Positions 15,852 to 24,323 of a stretch of 46,102 nt of DNA are shown here, piece by piece. Numbering within the stretch: position 1 is the stretch's first letter; every line of letters begins with the position of its first letter. This DNA is from Chloroflexota bacterium (lineage in GTDB: Bacteria > Chloroflexota > Anaerolineae > Aggregatilineales > Ch27). The position numbers and the translations under genes were made by a program. The notes under the pieces were generated by a model, which did not search any database, had not been told where the DNA came from, and saw only the letters and a program-made list of their open reading frames with translations. The stretch lies in the NCBI GenBank assembly GCA_019873685.1, contig JAIOAT010000026.1, positions 1 through 46,102 on the forward strand, in the 5' to 3' direction.

Positions 15852-18194
15852 TCAAAACGATGGCGAGCCTGACTGATCTTCTTCTTCCCGGTATACCTCG
15901 GCTGATCCTGCGGTGAAGGTCAGGCCGTCTTCCCCCTGGCGCACATAGATCGTCTGGCCGGGGGCAAAGGTGTCTTCCAGCAGCAACGCGCTCAGGGGGC
16001 GGGTCAGCAGGCGCTCAATCGCTCGCCGCAGCGGGCGTGCCCCCCGCGCCGGGTCGTACCCTTCCTGCAGGAGCGCCTGCCGCGCCGATTCATCCAGGAT
16101 TAGCGTCAGTTTCTGCTGGGCCAGGCGTTCGCGCAACTCACGCAGTTGCAGGTCAAGGATGCGGTTGAGGTCTTCTGTGCTCAGCGCCCGGAAGGTCACT
16201 ACCTCGTCCAGCCGGTTCAGGAATTCCGGGCGGAAGAATTCGCGGAGGTGCTCGGCGTAATCCGGCAGGCGGTCATCCGGCTGTTGCCCGAAGCCCAGAC
16301 CGCGCACGCTCTCCCCCGCGCCGATGTTGCTGGTCATAATGAACACGGCATGGCGGGCGTCAACCGTCCCGCCGCGCGAATCAGTCAGGCGCCCTTCGTC
16401 AAACACCTGCAGGAAAAGGTCAAAGACCTCCGGAGCCGCTTTTTCGACCTCGTCCAGCAACACCACGCTGTAGGGGCGGCGGCGCAGGGCCTCGGTGAAT
16501 TGACCGCCACGGTCAGCGTCGCGGTAACCGGGCGGCGCGCCAATCAGACGGGCTACCGTATGCGCGTCATGGTATTCAGACATATCCAGCCGGATCAGCG
16601 CTTCTTCCGTACCGAAGAGGAATTCGGCCAGGGCCTTGGCCAGCTCAGTCTTGCCCACGCCTGATGGCCCCAGGAACAGGAACACCCCGATCGGTCGGTC
16701 GGGGTCAGACAGCCCTGCCCGCGCCTGTTTGATGGCGGCGGCGACCGCCCGGACTGCCTGATCCTGACCGACCACGCGGGCCTTGAGCGCCGCTTCCATA
16801 GTCGCAAAACGGCGGCGTTCGTCGGCGGTCAGTTCGGCTACCGGGATGCCCGTCCACTCCGCCAGCACCATAGCGACCATCTGCGCTGTGACCTCATTGG
16901 AGGCGGGAGTCTCAGAAGTGGTGGTGCGCACCACCAGCCGCGCACAGGCCTCATCGATCAGGTCAAGCGCCTTATCCGGCAGGCGGCGCTCTGGCTGGTA
17001 GCGCACCGACAGGCGCACGGCTGCCTCCAGCGCCTCAGGGCGGATGGTCACGCCGTGGTGGCGCTCGTAGTTTTCCCGCAGAGCAGAAAGGATGGCCAGC
17101 GCGTCCTGCTCGCTTGGCTCGCGGATTTCGATGACGCGGAACCGGCGGTCAAGCGCCGGGTCCTGGGCGATCACGCGCCGGTATTCCTCGACTGTCGTGG
17201 CGCCGATACAGCGCAGGTCCCCGCGGGAAAGCGCCGGTTTGAGGATATTGGCGGCGTCCAGATTGCTTTCCACGGTATCGCCTGCGCCGACAATCGTGTG
17301 AATCTCGTCGATGAACAGGATGACATCCGGGGCCTCCTTGAGTTCATCCAGGATGCCCACCAGCCGCTCCTCAAACTGGCCGCGCAGGCTGGTCCCGGCC
17401 ACCAGTGTGCCCAGTTCAATCGCCACGATCCGCCGGTCAGCGATGGAGGGTGGGGCGGTGCCGTTGGCGATGGCCCAGGCCAGTCCTTCAACTACCGCCG
17501 TTTTGCCTACGCCGGAATCGCCCACCAGCAGAGGATTGTTTTTCTTGCTGCGGACGAGTGTCCGCACCAGGCTGCGGATTTCCTGTTCGCGCCCGATGGC
17601 CGGGCCGATCTTGCCTGCCCACGCCTGGGCGACCAGGTCGCGCCCGAATTTATCCAGCAGGGGCGTCGGCGCGTGGCGCAGGACTTCGGTCGGGCGGCGC
17701 ACCTCCTCCCCGGCGACCTCCAACACCCCTGCTTCGCGGCGGGCCTCCGCCTCCCGGATGAGCAGGTTAGTCCAGTAAGTCAGGTCAAAGCCAAGCGCCG
17801 CCAGGCAGCGCACGGCGACGCCTTCGCCCTCCTTGAGTAGAGCCAGCAGGAGATGCTCCTCTGTGACCGCATCTTCATCCTCGTCGTCGGCGGCGTAGAT
17901 GGCCAGGGAGAGCACCAGGCGGCTGCGCGGCGTGAGGGGGATGGGTTCGGTGGGGTGATCACTGCCCCGTCCAGCGGCCTCCCGCACGGCCAGACGCACT
18001 GCCGCCGGGTCCAGGCCCGCGTCAGTCAGCAGCCGCCGCGTGCGCCCACCCTCGATTTTGGTCAGGGCGATGAAGAGATGCTCGGTGCCGATGTAGTTAT
18101 GTTCCAGGCGGATAGCTTCGTCCGTTGCCAGGCTGAGCAAATGCTGGCAACGCTCGCGGATTTCCTGTTCGCTGATCTCAGGTGGGAGTGTCAC
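15852..18194 (-). CDS. Clp/Hsp100 ATPase (ClpC/ClpA-like) lacking the middle domain
   Basis: A 780-residue two-ring AAA+ unfoldase. The N-terminal domain opens with LEHNYIGTEHLFIAL, the usual Clp_N repeat. The first ATPase has GDSGVGKTAVVEGLA and LFIDEIHTIVGAG. The second has GPSGVGKTELAKALA and VVLLDEVEKA, with a C-terminal ClpB-type cap. The coiled middle domain that ClpC normally has after the LIDEAC segment is missing: only about 20 residues separate it from the AEWTGIPV box. A GLGFG loop in the second ring is close to the ClpP-docking loop of ClpA/ClpC. GTG 18194 is the likely start, because the only upstream ATG (18287) lies above the -10 at 18238-18243. Confidence 0.88.
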   Translation of the reverse strand: MTLPPEISEQEIRERCQHLLSLATDEAIRLEHNYIGTEHLFIALTKIEGGRTRRLLTDAGLDPAAVRLAVREAAGRGSDHPTEPIPLTPRSRLVLSLAIYAADDEDEDAVTEEHLLLALLKEGEGVAVRCLAALGFDLTYWTNLLIREAEARREAGVLEVAGEEVRRPTEVLRHAPTPLLDKFGRDLVAQAWAGKIGPAIGREQEIRSLVRTLVRSKKNNPLLVGDSGVGKTAVVEGLAWAIANGTAPPSIADRRIVAIELGTLVAGTSLRGQFEERLVGILDELKEAPDVILFIDEIHTIVGAGDTVESNLDAANILKPALSRGDLRCIGATTVEEYRRVIAQDPALDRRFRVIEIREPSEQDALAILSALRENYERHHGVTIRPEALEAAVRLSVRYQPERRLPDKALDLIDEACARLVVRTTTSETPASNEVTAQMVAMVLAEWTGIPVAELTADERRRFATMEAALKARVVGQDQAVRAVAAAIKQARAGLSDPDRPIGVFLFLGPSGVGKTELAKALAEFLFGTEEALIRLDMSEYHDAHTVARLIGAPPGYRDADRGGQFTEALRRRPYSVVLLDEVEKAAPEVFDLFLQVFDEGRLTDSRGGTVDARHAVFIMTSNIGAGESVRGLGFGQQPDDRLPDYAEHLREFFRPEFLNRLDEVVTFRALSTEDLNRILDLQLRELRERLAQQKLTLILDESARQALLQEGYDPARGARPLRRAIERLLTRPLSALLLEDTFAPGQTIYVRQGEDGLTFTAGSAEVYREEEDQSGSPSF

Positions 18195-18237
18195 CGTCTG
18201 GCCCCCGGCAGGTGGATGACTTGGCCTTCCATGGCAG

Positions 18238-18243
18238 AGTATA
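18238..18243 (-). promoter_or_regulatory. -10 element of the Clp-kinase operon
   Basis: TATACT on the minus strand; transcription from it would begin near 18231, 37 bases before the GTG start at 18194. The -35 is weak. It probably serves the six leftward genes, whose gaps are only 8-18 bases. Confidence 0.5.
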
Positions 18244-18300
18244 CCGCAGCCCCGCCCGCGCCGAACAGGACGGTATTCGCCCGGCAAGGCGGAGAACGGC

Positions 18301-18306
18301 TATAAT
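18301..18306 (+). promoter_or_regulatory. -10 element of the histidine kinase gene
   Basis: A perfect TATAAT, 52 bases before the ATG at 18358, with no clear -35. It lies about 57 bases from the divergent -10 of the Clp operon, so both could answer to the same regulator. Confidence 0.5.
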
Positions 18307-18357
18307 CTGCTTAACAGCATCCCGATGTCTGGTCGTGGATAGAGTCCCAGGAGAAGT

Positions 18358-19944
18358 ATGAGACATCCCAACGATGATGAGAATCGCCTGCCGCAGGAAG
18401 TCATCCTGCTGGCCAGCATTGCGGAACTGCTGAACTCGCTTGACCTGGACACTGTACTGGCCAGGACGCTTTCCCTGTTGACCGAGAGCGTCGGCGCAGA
18501 CCGTGGGAGCTTTTTTGTGTTCAGCCCGACCAGCACCACCGCCGAACGCTACATCATTCACCGCGACCTGCCGCCGGAGCGCTCTCAGATGGTTGTGGAG
18601 CAGGTGCTACAATCCGGACTGGCTGGATGGGTATACCGCCAGCGACAGGCGGCGCTGGTCAATGACACGCTGAACGACCCGCGCTGGGTGACCTTCCCGG
18701 ATGATCCGCTGCCCATTCGCTCGGCGCTGTGCGTGCCGTTCATGGTGGCCGAGCGCATCAACGGCATCATGACCCTGGAATGCTTCCAGCCGGGTCAGTT
18801 CACCGAGGCTGACCTGCGCCTGGCCACGACCGTCGCCAACCAGGCAGCGCTTACGCTGCATAACGCCCAGCTTTTTCACCGCGTAGAGACGCAACAGCGC
18901 CAGCTACAGGCCGTCCTGCAAAGCACGCATGCGCCCATCCTGACCGTCACCGCGTCAGGACAGATCCGGCTGGCTAACCCAGCGGCGCTGGCGATGATCG
19001 GCCTGTCTGCTTCCAGCATCACCGGCCAGCCCCTGGAGGCGCTGGAACACTGCGCCGTTTGCCCGGCGGTGGCCCAGCGAATCGCCGCTGGCGAAACACG
19101 CTTTGAGTTGCATGATGAGACTGCCCAGCGCGATTACGATGTGCAGGTTTCCAGCTGGCGGGAGGGCGATTCAGGCGAAGCCGGATACGTGATCGTCTTC
19201 AATGACATCACCACGCTCAAGGACCTGGACCGCCTCAAGACTCAGATGATCCGGACGACCTCCCACGACCTGCGCAACCCGCTGATGGTCATCCTGGGCT
19301 ACACCGAGATGATGCTGGCTGAACTGGACCCGGACAGCCCGCAGTTCGAGCGGGTCGCCGAGATCACCAAGGTCACCCAGCGCATGCTGGACACGGTCAC
19401 CCAGCTTCTCAGCCTCGAGCGCATCGAATCGACCATCCGGGGGACGGGTGAGTTGTTCTGCCCGCTGGATCTGATTCAGGATGTTGTAGCTGGTCTGGCT
19501 CCTCTGGTCGCCCGCAAAGGGCACACGGTGACCATCCACCTGCCGGAGACCCGTCCGCGCGTCCGGGGTGCACCCGCCCTGCTACGCGAGGCCTTCCTCA
19601 ACCTGATCGATAACGCCATCCAGTACACCCCGGATGGCGGGCAGATCGACGTTCACGCCAGTGTCGATTGGGAACGGCGTCGCTTTGACTTTGCGGTGGA
19701 GGATAACGGCTACGGCATTCCCCGCCATCTGCAGGCCGACCTGTTCAAGCAGTTCTACCGGGCCAGGCAACCGGGCACCGAGCGCATCCCCGGCACCGGG
19801 CTGGGGCTGAGCTTGGTCAAGGCCACGGTGGAGCATCACGGCGGGGAGGTCTGGTTTGAGAGCGCGCCGGGCGTGGGCAGCACGTTCGGCTTCTGGTTGC
19901 CCCTGCCAGAAGGTGAGGAAGCTCTGGAAACCGTCGGCGCTTGA
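18358..19944 (+). CDS. Soluble GAF-PAS sensor histidine kinase
   Basis: A 528-residue cytoplasmic sensor kinase with no membrane segment. Order of domains: GAF (about 15-180), a PAS-type segment (about 190-290), HisKA with the phosphorylated His at residue 303 in TSHDLRNPL, and an HATPase_c domain (about 395-515). The ATPase domain has an N box LIDNAIQYTP, a G1 box DNGYGIP and a G2 box GTGLGLSLV. Every catalytic block is intact. A Cys pair in EHCAVCP within the PAS stretch could sense redox state or bind metal, which is a guess. AGGAGA precedes the start. It diverges from the Clp-kinase operon. No paired response regulator is adjacent, though a single-domain receiver lies far away at 41972. 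Confidence 0.92.
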   Translation: MRHPNDDENRLPQEVILLASIAELLNSLDLDTVLARTLSLLTESVGADRGSFFVFSPTSTTAERYIIHRDLPPERSQMVVEQVLQSGLAGWVYRQRQAALVNDTLNDPRWVTFPDDPLPIRSALCVPFMVAERINGIMTLECFQPGQFTEADLRLATTVANQAALTLHNAQLFHRVETQQRQLQAVLQSTHAPILTVTASGQIRLANPAALAMIGLSASSITGQPLEALEHCAVCPAVAQRIAAGETRFELHDETAQRDYDVQVSSWREGDSGEAGYVIVFNDITTLKDLDRLKTQMIRTTSHDLRNPLMVILGYTEMMLAELDPDSPQFERVAEITKVTQRMLDTVTQLLSLERIESTIRGTGELFCPLDLIQDVVAGLAPLVARKGHTVTIHLPETRPRVRGAPALLREAFLNLIDNAIQYTPDGGQIDVHASVDWERRRFDFAVEDNGYGIPRHLQADLFKQFYRARQPGTERIPGTGLGLSLVKATVEHHGGEVWFESAPGVGSTFGFWLPLPEGEEALETVGA

Positions 19945-19951
19945 GCAGCTG

Positions 19952-21289
19952 TTACGGCGCTGTTGCTGTCTGGGTGGCGTTGTAGGCGTCAGCGGTCGCC
20001 TGCAGGTCGAGCATCAGCGTAATGGTGGCGTCGCTCGCCCCGGTTGTCGCTTCCGGCCCGCCGCCGGGATTGGCGCTCAGGATGGCCAGGAGGAGCGCCA
20101 GGAGGGCAACCGTAGCCACGACCAGCAGGATCACCCGCCGCCAGGGGGCGCTTATCCCCCCTGCTGGCAGGGTCACATGGCTGCGCAGCCAGCGCCGCTG
20201 TAAGCCGCCGTTGATCATCAGCCGCCCATCGCCCGTCAGCCTGAGCACGCCCTCGTATTCCAGCCGACGCCAGGCGGCGTTGACCGTGCGCGGATCCAGC
20301 GGAAGGTCAGCGGCGATCAGCCAGGCTCCAATGTCTTCGTGCGGAATCGGTGTCGGCGGTTCCTCCGGGTTGAGGGCGGTGAGGGCCGTCAACACAAGTT
20401 GCTCCTGCCGGGTGCCCTGCGACCAGACTGCGCTCAGCGTGTCGCTGCCTATAGCCACCGCCGAATCGGCTACGGCCAGCGCATCCCCGGGAGTGATCGG
20501 CCCATTATGGCCGCGCCCGGCGGAGCGTTCAAAGAGCAGCCAGCCGATCAATTGCGTCAGGTACGGATGCCCGGCGGTCAGATCATAGATCGTATTTAGC
20601 GCCGCCGGTTCGATGGCCAGTCCTTCCGGCAACCGGCCGGTGATCAGGGCGCTGGTTTCCTCAGGGGAAAGCGGCCCCAGACGGTGGAACAGAGCGGGGT
20701 CAAATGGCGGGCCGGCGGCCAGCAGTTCCGGCTCGTAGCGTGAGTCAAAGGCCATCAGCATATCGAAGTGACGGTGCTTTTCCAGCAATTCGGCCAGGAA
20801 GCGGAAGGTATCGCGCGGGAGGGTATGATTCTGTACAGCGGTCAGCAGGCGTTCAGCGTTATCGACCAGCACCAGCAGGTGCCGGTCACGGCGCATGGCG
20901 TACAGCCCCTGGCTAAAGGCTTCCCCCGCCAGCATCTCACGTAACTCGGCGGGATGGCCGGGCAACTCCGGAACGCGTGCCGATTGCATGTTCAGCGTGC
21001 TGAGCGCCTGAGGAAGAGTCTCGGCCAGAGCGGTTAGCCAGGCCTTTTCGCTGGCCACCGTCCCCGCCCGCAGGGCCAGCCGCACCGGGATGTAGCGCGG
21101 GTCAAGAACCGCTGGCAGGCGGCGCAACACCGAGCTTTTGCCCATCTGGGGCGCGCCAAGAATCACCAGGGCGTGGCGTTGATGCCCGCCCACCAGATTC
21201 GCCTGTACAAAGGAGAAGACCTCCTGCCGCCCGGCGAGAATGCCTTCCTCGCCAACCGGCGCATTGTGGTCAAAAGGGTTCTCGGCCAT
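19952..21289 (-). CDS. STAND/AAA-like ATPase with C-terminal membrane anchor
   Basis: A 445-residue protein with a P-loop ATPase domain of the ORC/STAND type. Walker A is GAPQMGKSS (45-53). The segment HLLVLVDNAERLL is Walker B-like, with DN where DE or DD is common. A winged-helix-like part follows (about 290-370, with DLPLDPRTVNAAWRRLEYEG). A hydrophobic stretch near residues 383-404, rich in Leu, Val and Ala, should anchor the C-terminus, leaving a short Thr-rich external tail. The start at ATG 21289 has GGAGG just upstream; a longer reading to 21403 is unlikely. It converges with the histidine kinase, 7 bases apart. Function unknown. Such ATPases often act as signal switches. Confidence 0.72.
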   Translation of the reverse strand: MAENPFDHNAPVGEEGILAGRQEVFSFVQANLVGGHQRHALVILGAPQMGKSSVLRRLPAVLDPRYIPVRLALRAGTVASEKAWLTALAETLPQALSTLNMQSARVPELPGHPAELREMLAGEAFSQGLYAMRRDRHLLVLVDNAERLLTAVQNHTLPRDTFRFLAELLEKHRHFDMLMAFDSRYEPELLAAGPPFDPALFHRLGPLSPEETSALITGRLPEGLAIEPAALNTIYDLTAGHPYLTQLIGWLLFERSAGRGHNGPITPGDALAVADSAVAIGSDTLSAVWSQGTRQEQLVLTALTALNPEEPPTPIPHEDIGAWLIAADLPLDPRTVNAAWRRLEYEGVLRLTGDGRLMINGGLQRRWLRSHVTLPAGGISAPWRRVILLVVATVALLALLLAILSANPGGGPEATTGASDATITLMLDLQATADAYNATQTATAP

Positions 21290-21619
21290 GATGCCTCCGC
21301 TGCGCTTCCCGGCCCACCGCCGGAAAACGTACCGGGCCGTCCCGCACCGCTGATAGCTGTTAGCACTTCCGAGTAGTGTAGACAGGCAGCGAGACGGCGT
21401 CAAGTTACCTTCCGGCTTGATAGGTGTGCCCGCGCAAAAGGCAAAGTTTGAGTTAGGGGAGTATGGGAGGCGCTCCCGGTCTCCTGGCTACCCGGTTGTG
21501 TCTGCGCCGGGGCCAAACTGACCATAGCCGCGCTGCCGCCGCGCCGTTATAATCGCGCTGCTGGCCGCCGGTGGCGGCCCCTGTGCCATCCCACCCGGAA
21601 GAAGTGACGGTTTGCCGCA
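21290..21619. other. 330-base intergenic region between divergent genes
   Basis: No gene is seen. It holds the promoter region for the STAND-like ATPase (leftward; no clear boxes found) and for the P-loop kinase (rightward; TATAAT at 21548-21553). A perfect seven-base hairpin, GGCCGCC with GGCGGCC (21563-21579), falls in the leader of the rightward transcript. Confidence 0.6.
21548..21553 (+). promoter_or_regulatory. -10 element of the P-loop kinase gene
   Basis: A perfect TATAAT 67 bases before the ATG at 21620. The -35 is not convincing. Confidence 0.5.
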
Positions 21620-22231
21620 ATGATGTTCCCCAGAATCAACCGCCCTTATCCGCCCGCCCTGCTCGGCGAAGCTCAGGCCCGTCTGCTGGCCCTGGTCGGC
21701 ATGCCCGGCGCGGGCAAGTCGCTGCTGGCTAGCTACCTGGAACAGCAAGGCTTCCCCCAGTTTCGCTTTGGCGGGATCACCATGGACGAGCTTGAGCGGC
21801 GCGGCTGGGAGGTAACCCCGCAGAACGAGCGAATCGTCCGCGAGGAGATCCGCGCCAGAGAGGGGATGGACGCTTACGCCCGCCGGGCGCTGCCGATCAT
21901 CCATGCCATGCTGACCGATCACCGGGCGGCAGTCATCGATGGGCTGTATAGCTTCAGCGAGTACCGGACCCTGAAGGCGGAGTTTGGCCCGCAGCTGGTT
22001 GTTGTGGCAGTGGCCTGTGACCGCGCCCTGCGTTACGCCCGGCTCGCCGCCCGCCCGGAGCGCCCGCTCACGCCGCAGGAAGCGGAGGGGCGTGACATCG
22101 CTGAGATCGAGTCGCTGGAAAAAGGCGGCCCGATCGCCATCGCCGACTTCACCATTCTGAATAACACAACCCCGGCGGATGTCATCGCTGCATTGCAGCG
22201 CCTGCTGGATGACCTGAACCTGCGCCCCTGA
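21620..22231 (+). CDS. P-loop nucleotide kinase-like protein (UPF0200/dephospho-CoA kinase-like)
   Basis: A 203-residue cytoplasmic P-loop protein. The motif LVGMPGAGKSLLASYLEQQGF and the FRFGGITMDELERRGWE stretch resemble archaeal UPF0200 proteins, which are related to dephospho-CoA and adenylate kinases. AVIDGLYSFSEYRTLKAEFG matches their Walker B-like VIDGIRS part. VVAVACDRALRYARLAARPE and the closing IADFTILNN also fit. The substrate of this family is not established. Two ATG codons are adjacent at 21620 and 21623. It converges with the secreted mosaic gene, 6 bases apart at the stop codons. Not a typical CoaE in sequence. Confidence 0.75.
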   Translation: MMFPRINRPYPPALLGEAQARLLALVGMPGAGKSLLASYLEQQGFPQFRFGGITMDELERRGWEVTPQNERIVREEIRAREGMDAYARRALPIIHAMLTDHRAAVIDGLYSFSEYRTLKAEFGPQLVVVAVACDRALRYARLAARPERPLTPQEAEGRDIAEIESLEKGGPIAIADFTILNNTTPADVIAALQRLLDDLNLRP

Positions 22232-22237
22232 GGCGGC

Positions 22238-24304
22238 TCAGTCCGCCGCGCAGACGGTGAACTCAGCCACCTCATGCCAGCGACCGCCGAAAGTGTCCCG
22301 CGTTTCCAGCATCACATAGCGCGCCCGGACGCCCGGCGGCAATTCAAACGAGAGCGTGTAGCGGTATCGTTCGGTCAATAGCGTGGAAAATACCTCGCGG
22401 AAGGCTTCCGGCCGCTGGGTTGTCTCCGAGACCAGCACGGCAAAGCGGCTGACGTTGTGGGCGCTGCCGTCGCCGCCCGTCGCCGAAGGGTTGATCCTGA
22501 AGCGCGCCAGCGGTTGCACGTCGCCCGCCAGATCGAGGATCACGAATTCCCGCCGGGCACTGACCGCCCCCGGCGCAGAAGCCCAGCCGGTTTCCTCGCT
22601 GCCGTCGTGCAGGAAGGCGGCCTGCCAGCGCCCGCCAAATTCGCTGGAGAAGTTGACGATGCTCCCGCCAGCCGCCTGCGATGACACATCGCGGCACGGC
22701 GGCAATTCCGGCGCTGGCGGCGGTGTGGCCTGAATGCGCCTGCCATCAATGGTTAGCACAAACGGTCCGCCGCCCGCAAAGCTGCGCGCCCGCACAACCA
22801 GTTCCCCTTCTTCCGGCAGCGTTACCTGCAGCCCGGCGTCCCACAGATTGGGCAGTGGCAGTTCCGGGGGGTGTTCGTCGTTATCGGCCAGCAGCCGCCC
22901 GGCGCTATTGTAGACTTCCAGTACCGGGTCGAAGGCTTCGCTGCTGAGCGTAACAGTCAGCGTGGCGTTCTGGAGGGCGTACAGGCGGTATTCGATGTAC
23001 GAATCGCGGGATCGCAGCTGGCCGTTGATCAGGTACGGCGGTTCGCCGCGGAGTGTCTCAACGGCGCGACCACTCAGAGTCGTGCAGGCGTTGAATTCAG
23101 CGGCCTGGGTGTAACGCCCCCCATAATTGGAGAGCAAACGCAACAGGACATAACGGGCCGCCACCGGCGCGAACGGGTATTCCTGGAGCGTATTTGCCCG
23201 GGGGAATTCGGCTTCCAGCACTGTCGTGAACGCCTCCGGCGCGACCAGCGCCGTCGATACGCCCACGCTGAAGGCGCGCACGCTGTCGTTCTCGAACCCC
23301 GGCGAGGTAGAAAAGCCATTGAAGATCACCCCGTCCAGGGTCGCCGCCGCGCCGCCGGCTACCTCAAAGATCAGGTAGGGCGCGGCATCTCCCTCACGGG
23401 AAGACCAGCCAGTCGCCGGATCACCGTCCAGCAGATTGCCCGCGGCGAAATCCCCGCCAAAGGTGGAGGACACCGCCACCACACGCCCCAGCACACGGTC
23501 GCATTCGCCGGGACGGGGGCCTTCCTCAACGCTGTTGATCACCGTAGCCCGGCCAAAAGCCGCACCATCGATCGTCAGGGTGAAGCGGCCCTGTCCTTTG
23601 TCTTCAAACGAGCGCACCAGCGCCACGTACAGGCCATCAGCCGGAGCGGTAAAGCGCAGGGCAGAGTCAGTGCGCGCTGGCAGGGAGAAGACCGTCGCAT
23701 CATGATCGTCGTTGGCGGCGATGGCCGCGCCGGCCTCATCGAACACGTCCAGCATGGCGTCGAAGGCGGCGCTGGTCAGGGTGAGCGTGACGGTTGCTCC
23801 GGCGCGGGCCAGGAACGGGTAGGCCAGGCGCGGCGCCCGTCCCTCCTGAGCCGCCAGCGTGCCTTCGACTACCCGGCCCTCGGCCTCCTGTACCAGGCTG
23901 ACCGGGTTCTGGTCGAGCACCGTCGCGCCGATGATCGTCAGGGTGTAGTCTCCCGCATAGGCCCAGTTGTATCCGGCCACGCGCACCACCACCGGCGCGT
24001 CAGCCGATGGTGTGAATACCAGCGCCGCATCACGGGGGGACGGCAGATCGAACCCGCTGTCGTGATCGTCATTGAAGGCCAGCACCTGCCCGACCGCGTC
24101 GTATACCGTCAGCGTCGGGTCGATTGTTGGGGCGGAAAGCGTCAGGGTGACCGGCTGCCCGGCCACGACCCGCACCAGCACGTCGCTGGCCGGTTCGAAC
24201 AGCCTGAGCGTCCCGGTTACGGCGACTGGCTCGCCTCCCTGGGCGTGAACGCTCCCGGCCAGCCACAGGACACACAGCCCGATCAACAGCAATCTGCTCC
24301 GCAT
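22238..24304 (-). CDS. Secreted protein with alternating PPC and discoidin-like domains
   Basis: A 688-residue exported protein. The signal peptide is MRSRLLLIGLCVLWLAGSVHA. Three pre-peptidase C-terminal (PPC)-like beta domains are recognisable by the repeated DPTLTVYDAVG / DAMLDVFDEAG / DPVLEVYNSAG strands, each followed by DND-type loops (FNDDHDSG, ANDDHDAT, ADNDEHPP). Two discoidin/F5-8 type C-like domains (containing LLDGDPATGWSS and LHDGSEETGWAS) alternate with them, in the order PPC, PPC, F5/8, PPC, F5/8. These are adhesion or sugar-binding folds. No catalytic domain is visible. ATG 24304 is preferred over GTG 24310. It is the last gene of a leftward group with the polytopic membrane protein. 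Confidence 0.8.
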   Translation of the reverse strand: MRSRLLLIGLCVLWLAGSVHAQGGEPVAVTGTLRLFEPASDVLVRVVAGQPVTLTLSAPTIDPTLTVYDAVGQVLAFNDDHDSGFDLPSPRDAALVFTPSADAPVVVRVAGYNWAYAGDYTLTIIGATVLDQNPVSLVQEAEGRVVEGTLAAQEGRAPRLAYPFLARAGATVTLTLTSAAFDAMLDVFDEAGAAIAANDDHDATVFSLPARTDSALRFTAPADGLYVALVRSFEDKGQGRFTLTIDGAAFGRATVINSVEEGPRPGECDRVLGRVVAVSSTFGGDFAAGNLLDGDPATGWSSREGDAAPYLIFEVAGGAAATLDGVIFNGFSTSPGFENDSVRAFSVGVSTALVAPEAFTTVLEAEFPRANTLQEYPFAPVAARYVLLRLLSNYGGRYTQAAEFNACTTLSGRAVETLRGEPPYLINGQLRSRDSYIEYRLYALQNATLTVTLSSEAFDPVLEVYNSAGRLLADNDEHPPELPLPNLWDAGLQVTLPEEGELVVRARSFAGGGPFVLTIDGRRIQATPPPAPELPPCRDVSSQAAGGSIVNFSSEFGGRWQAAFLHDGSEETGWASAPGAVSARREFVILDLAGDVQPLARFRINPSATGGDGSAHNVSRFAVLVSETTQRPEAFREVFSTLLTERYRYTLSFELPPGVRARYVMLETRDTFGGRWHEVAEFTVCAAD

Positions 24305-24323
24305 ACCCACCCGCGCTCAATTC

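Noticed and set aside
15855-18287. Clp start at the ATG at 18287
   Set aside because: The extra 31 residues look random, and the -10 TATACT at 18238-18243 would lie inside the coding region. GTG 18194 gives the normal Clp N-terminus.
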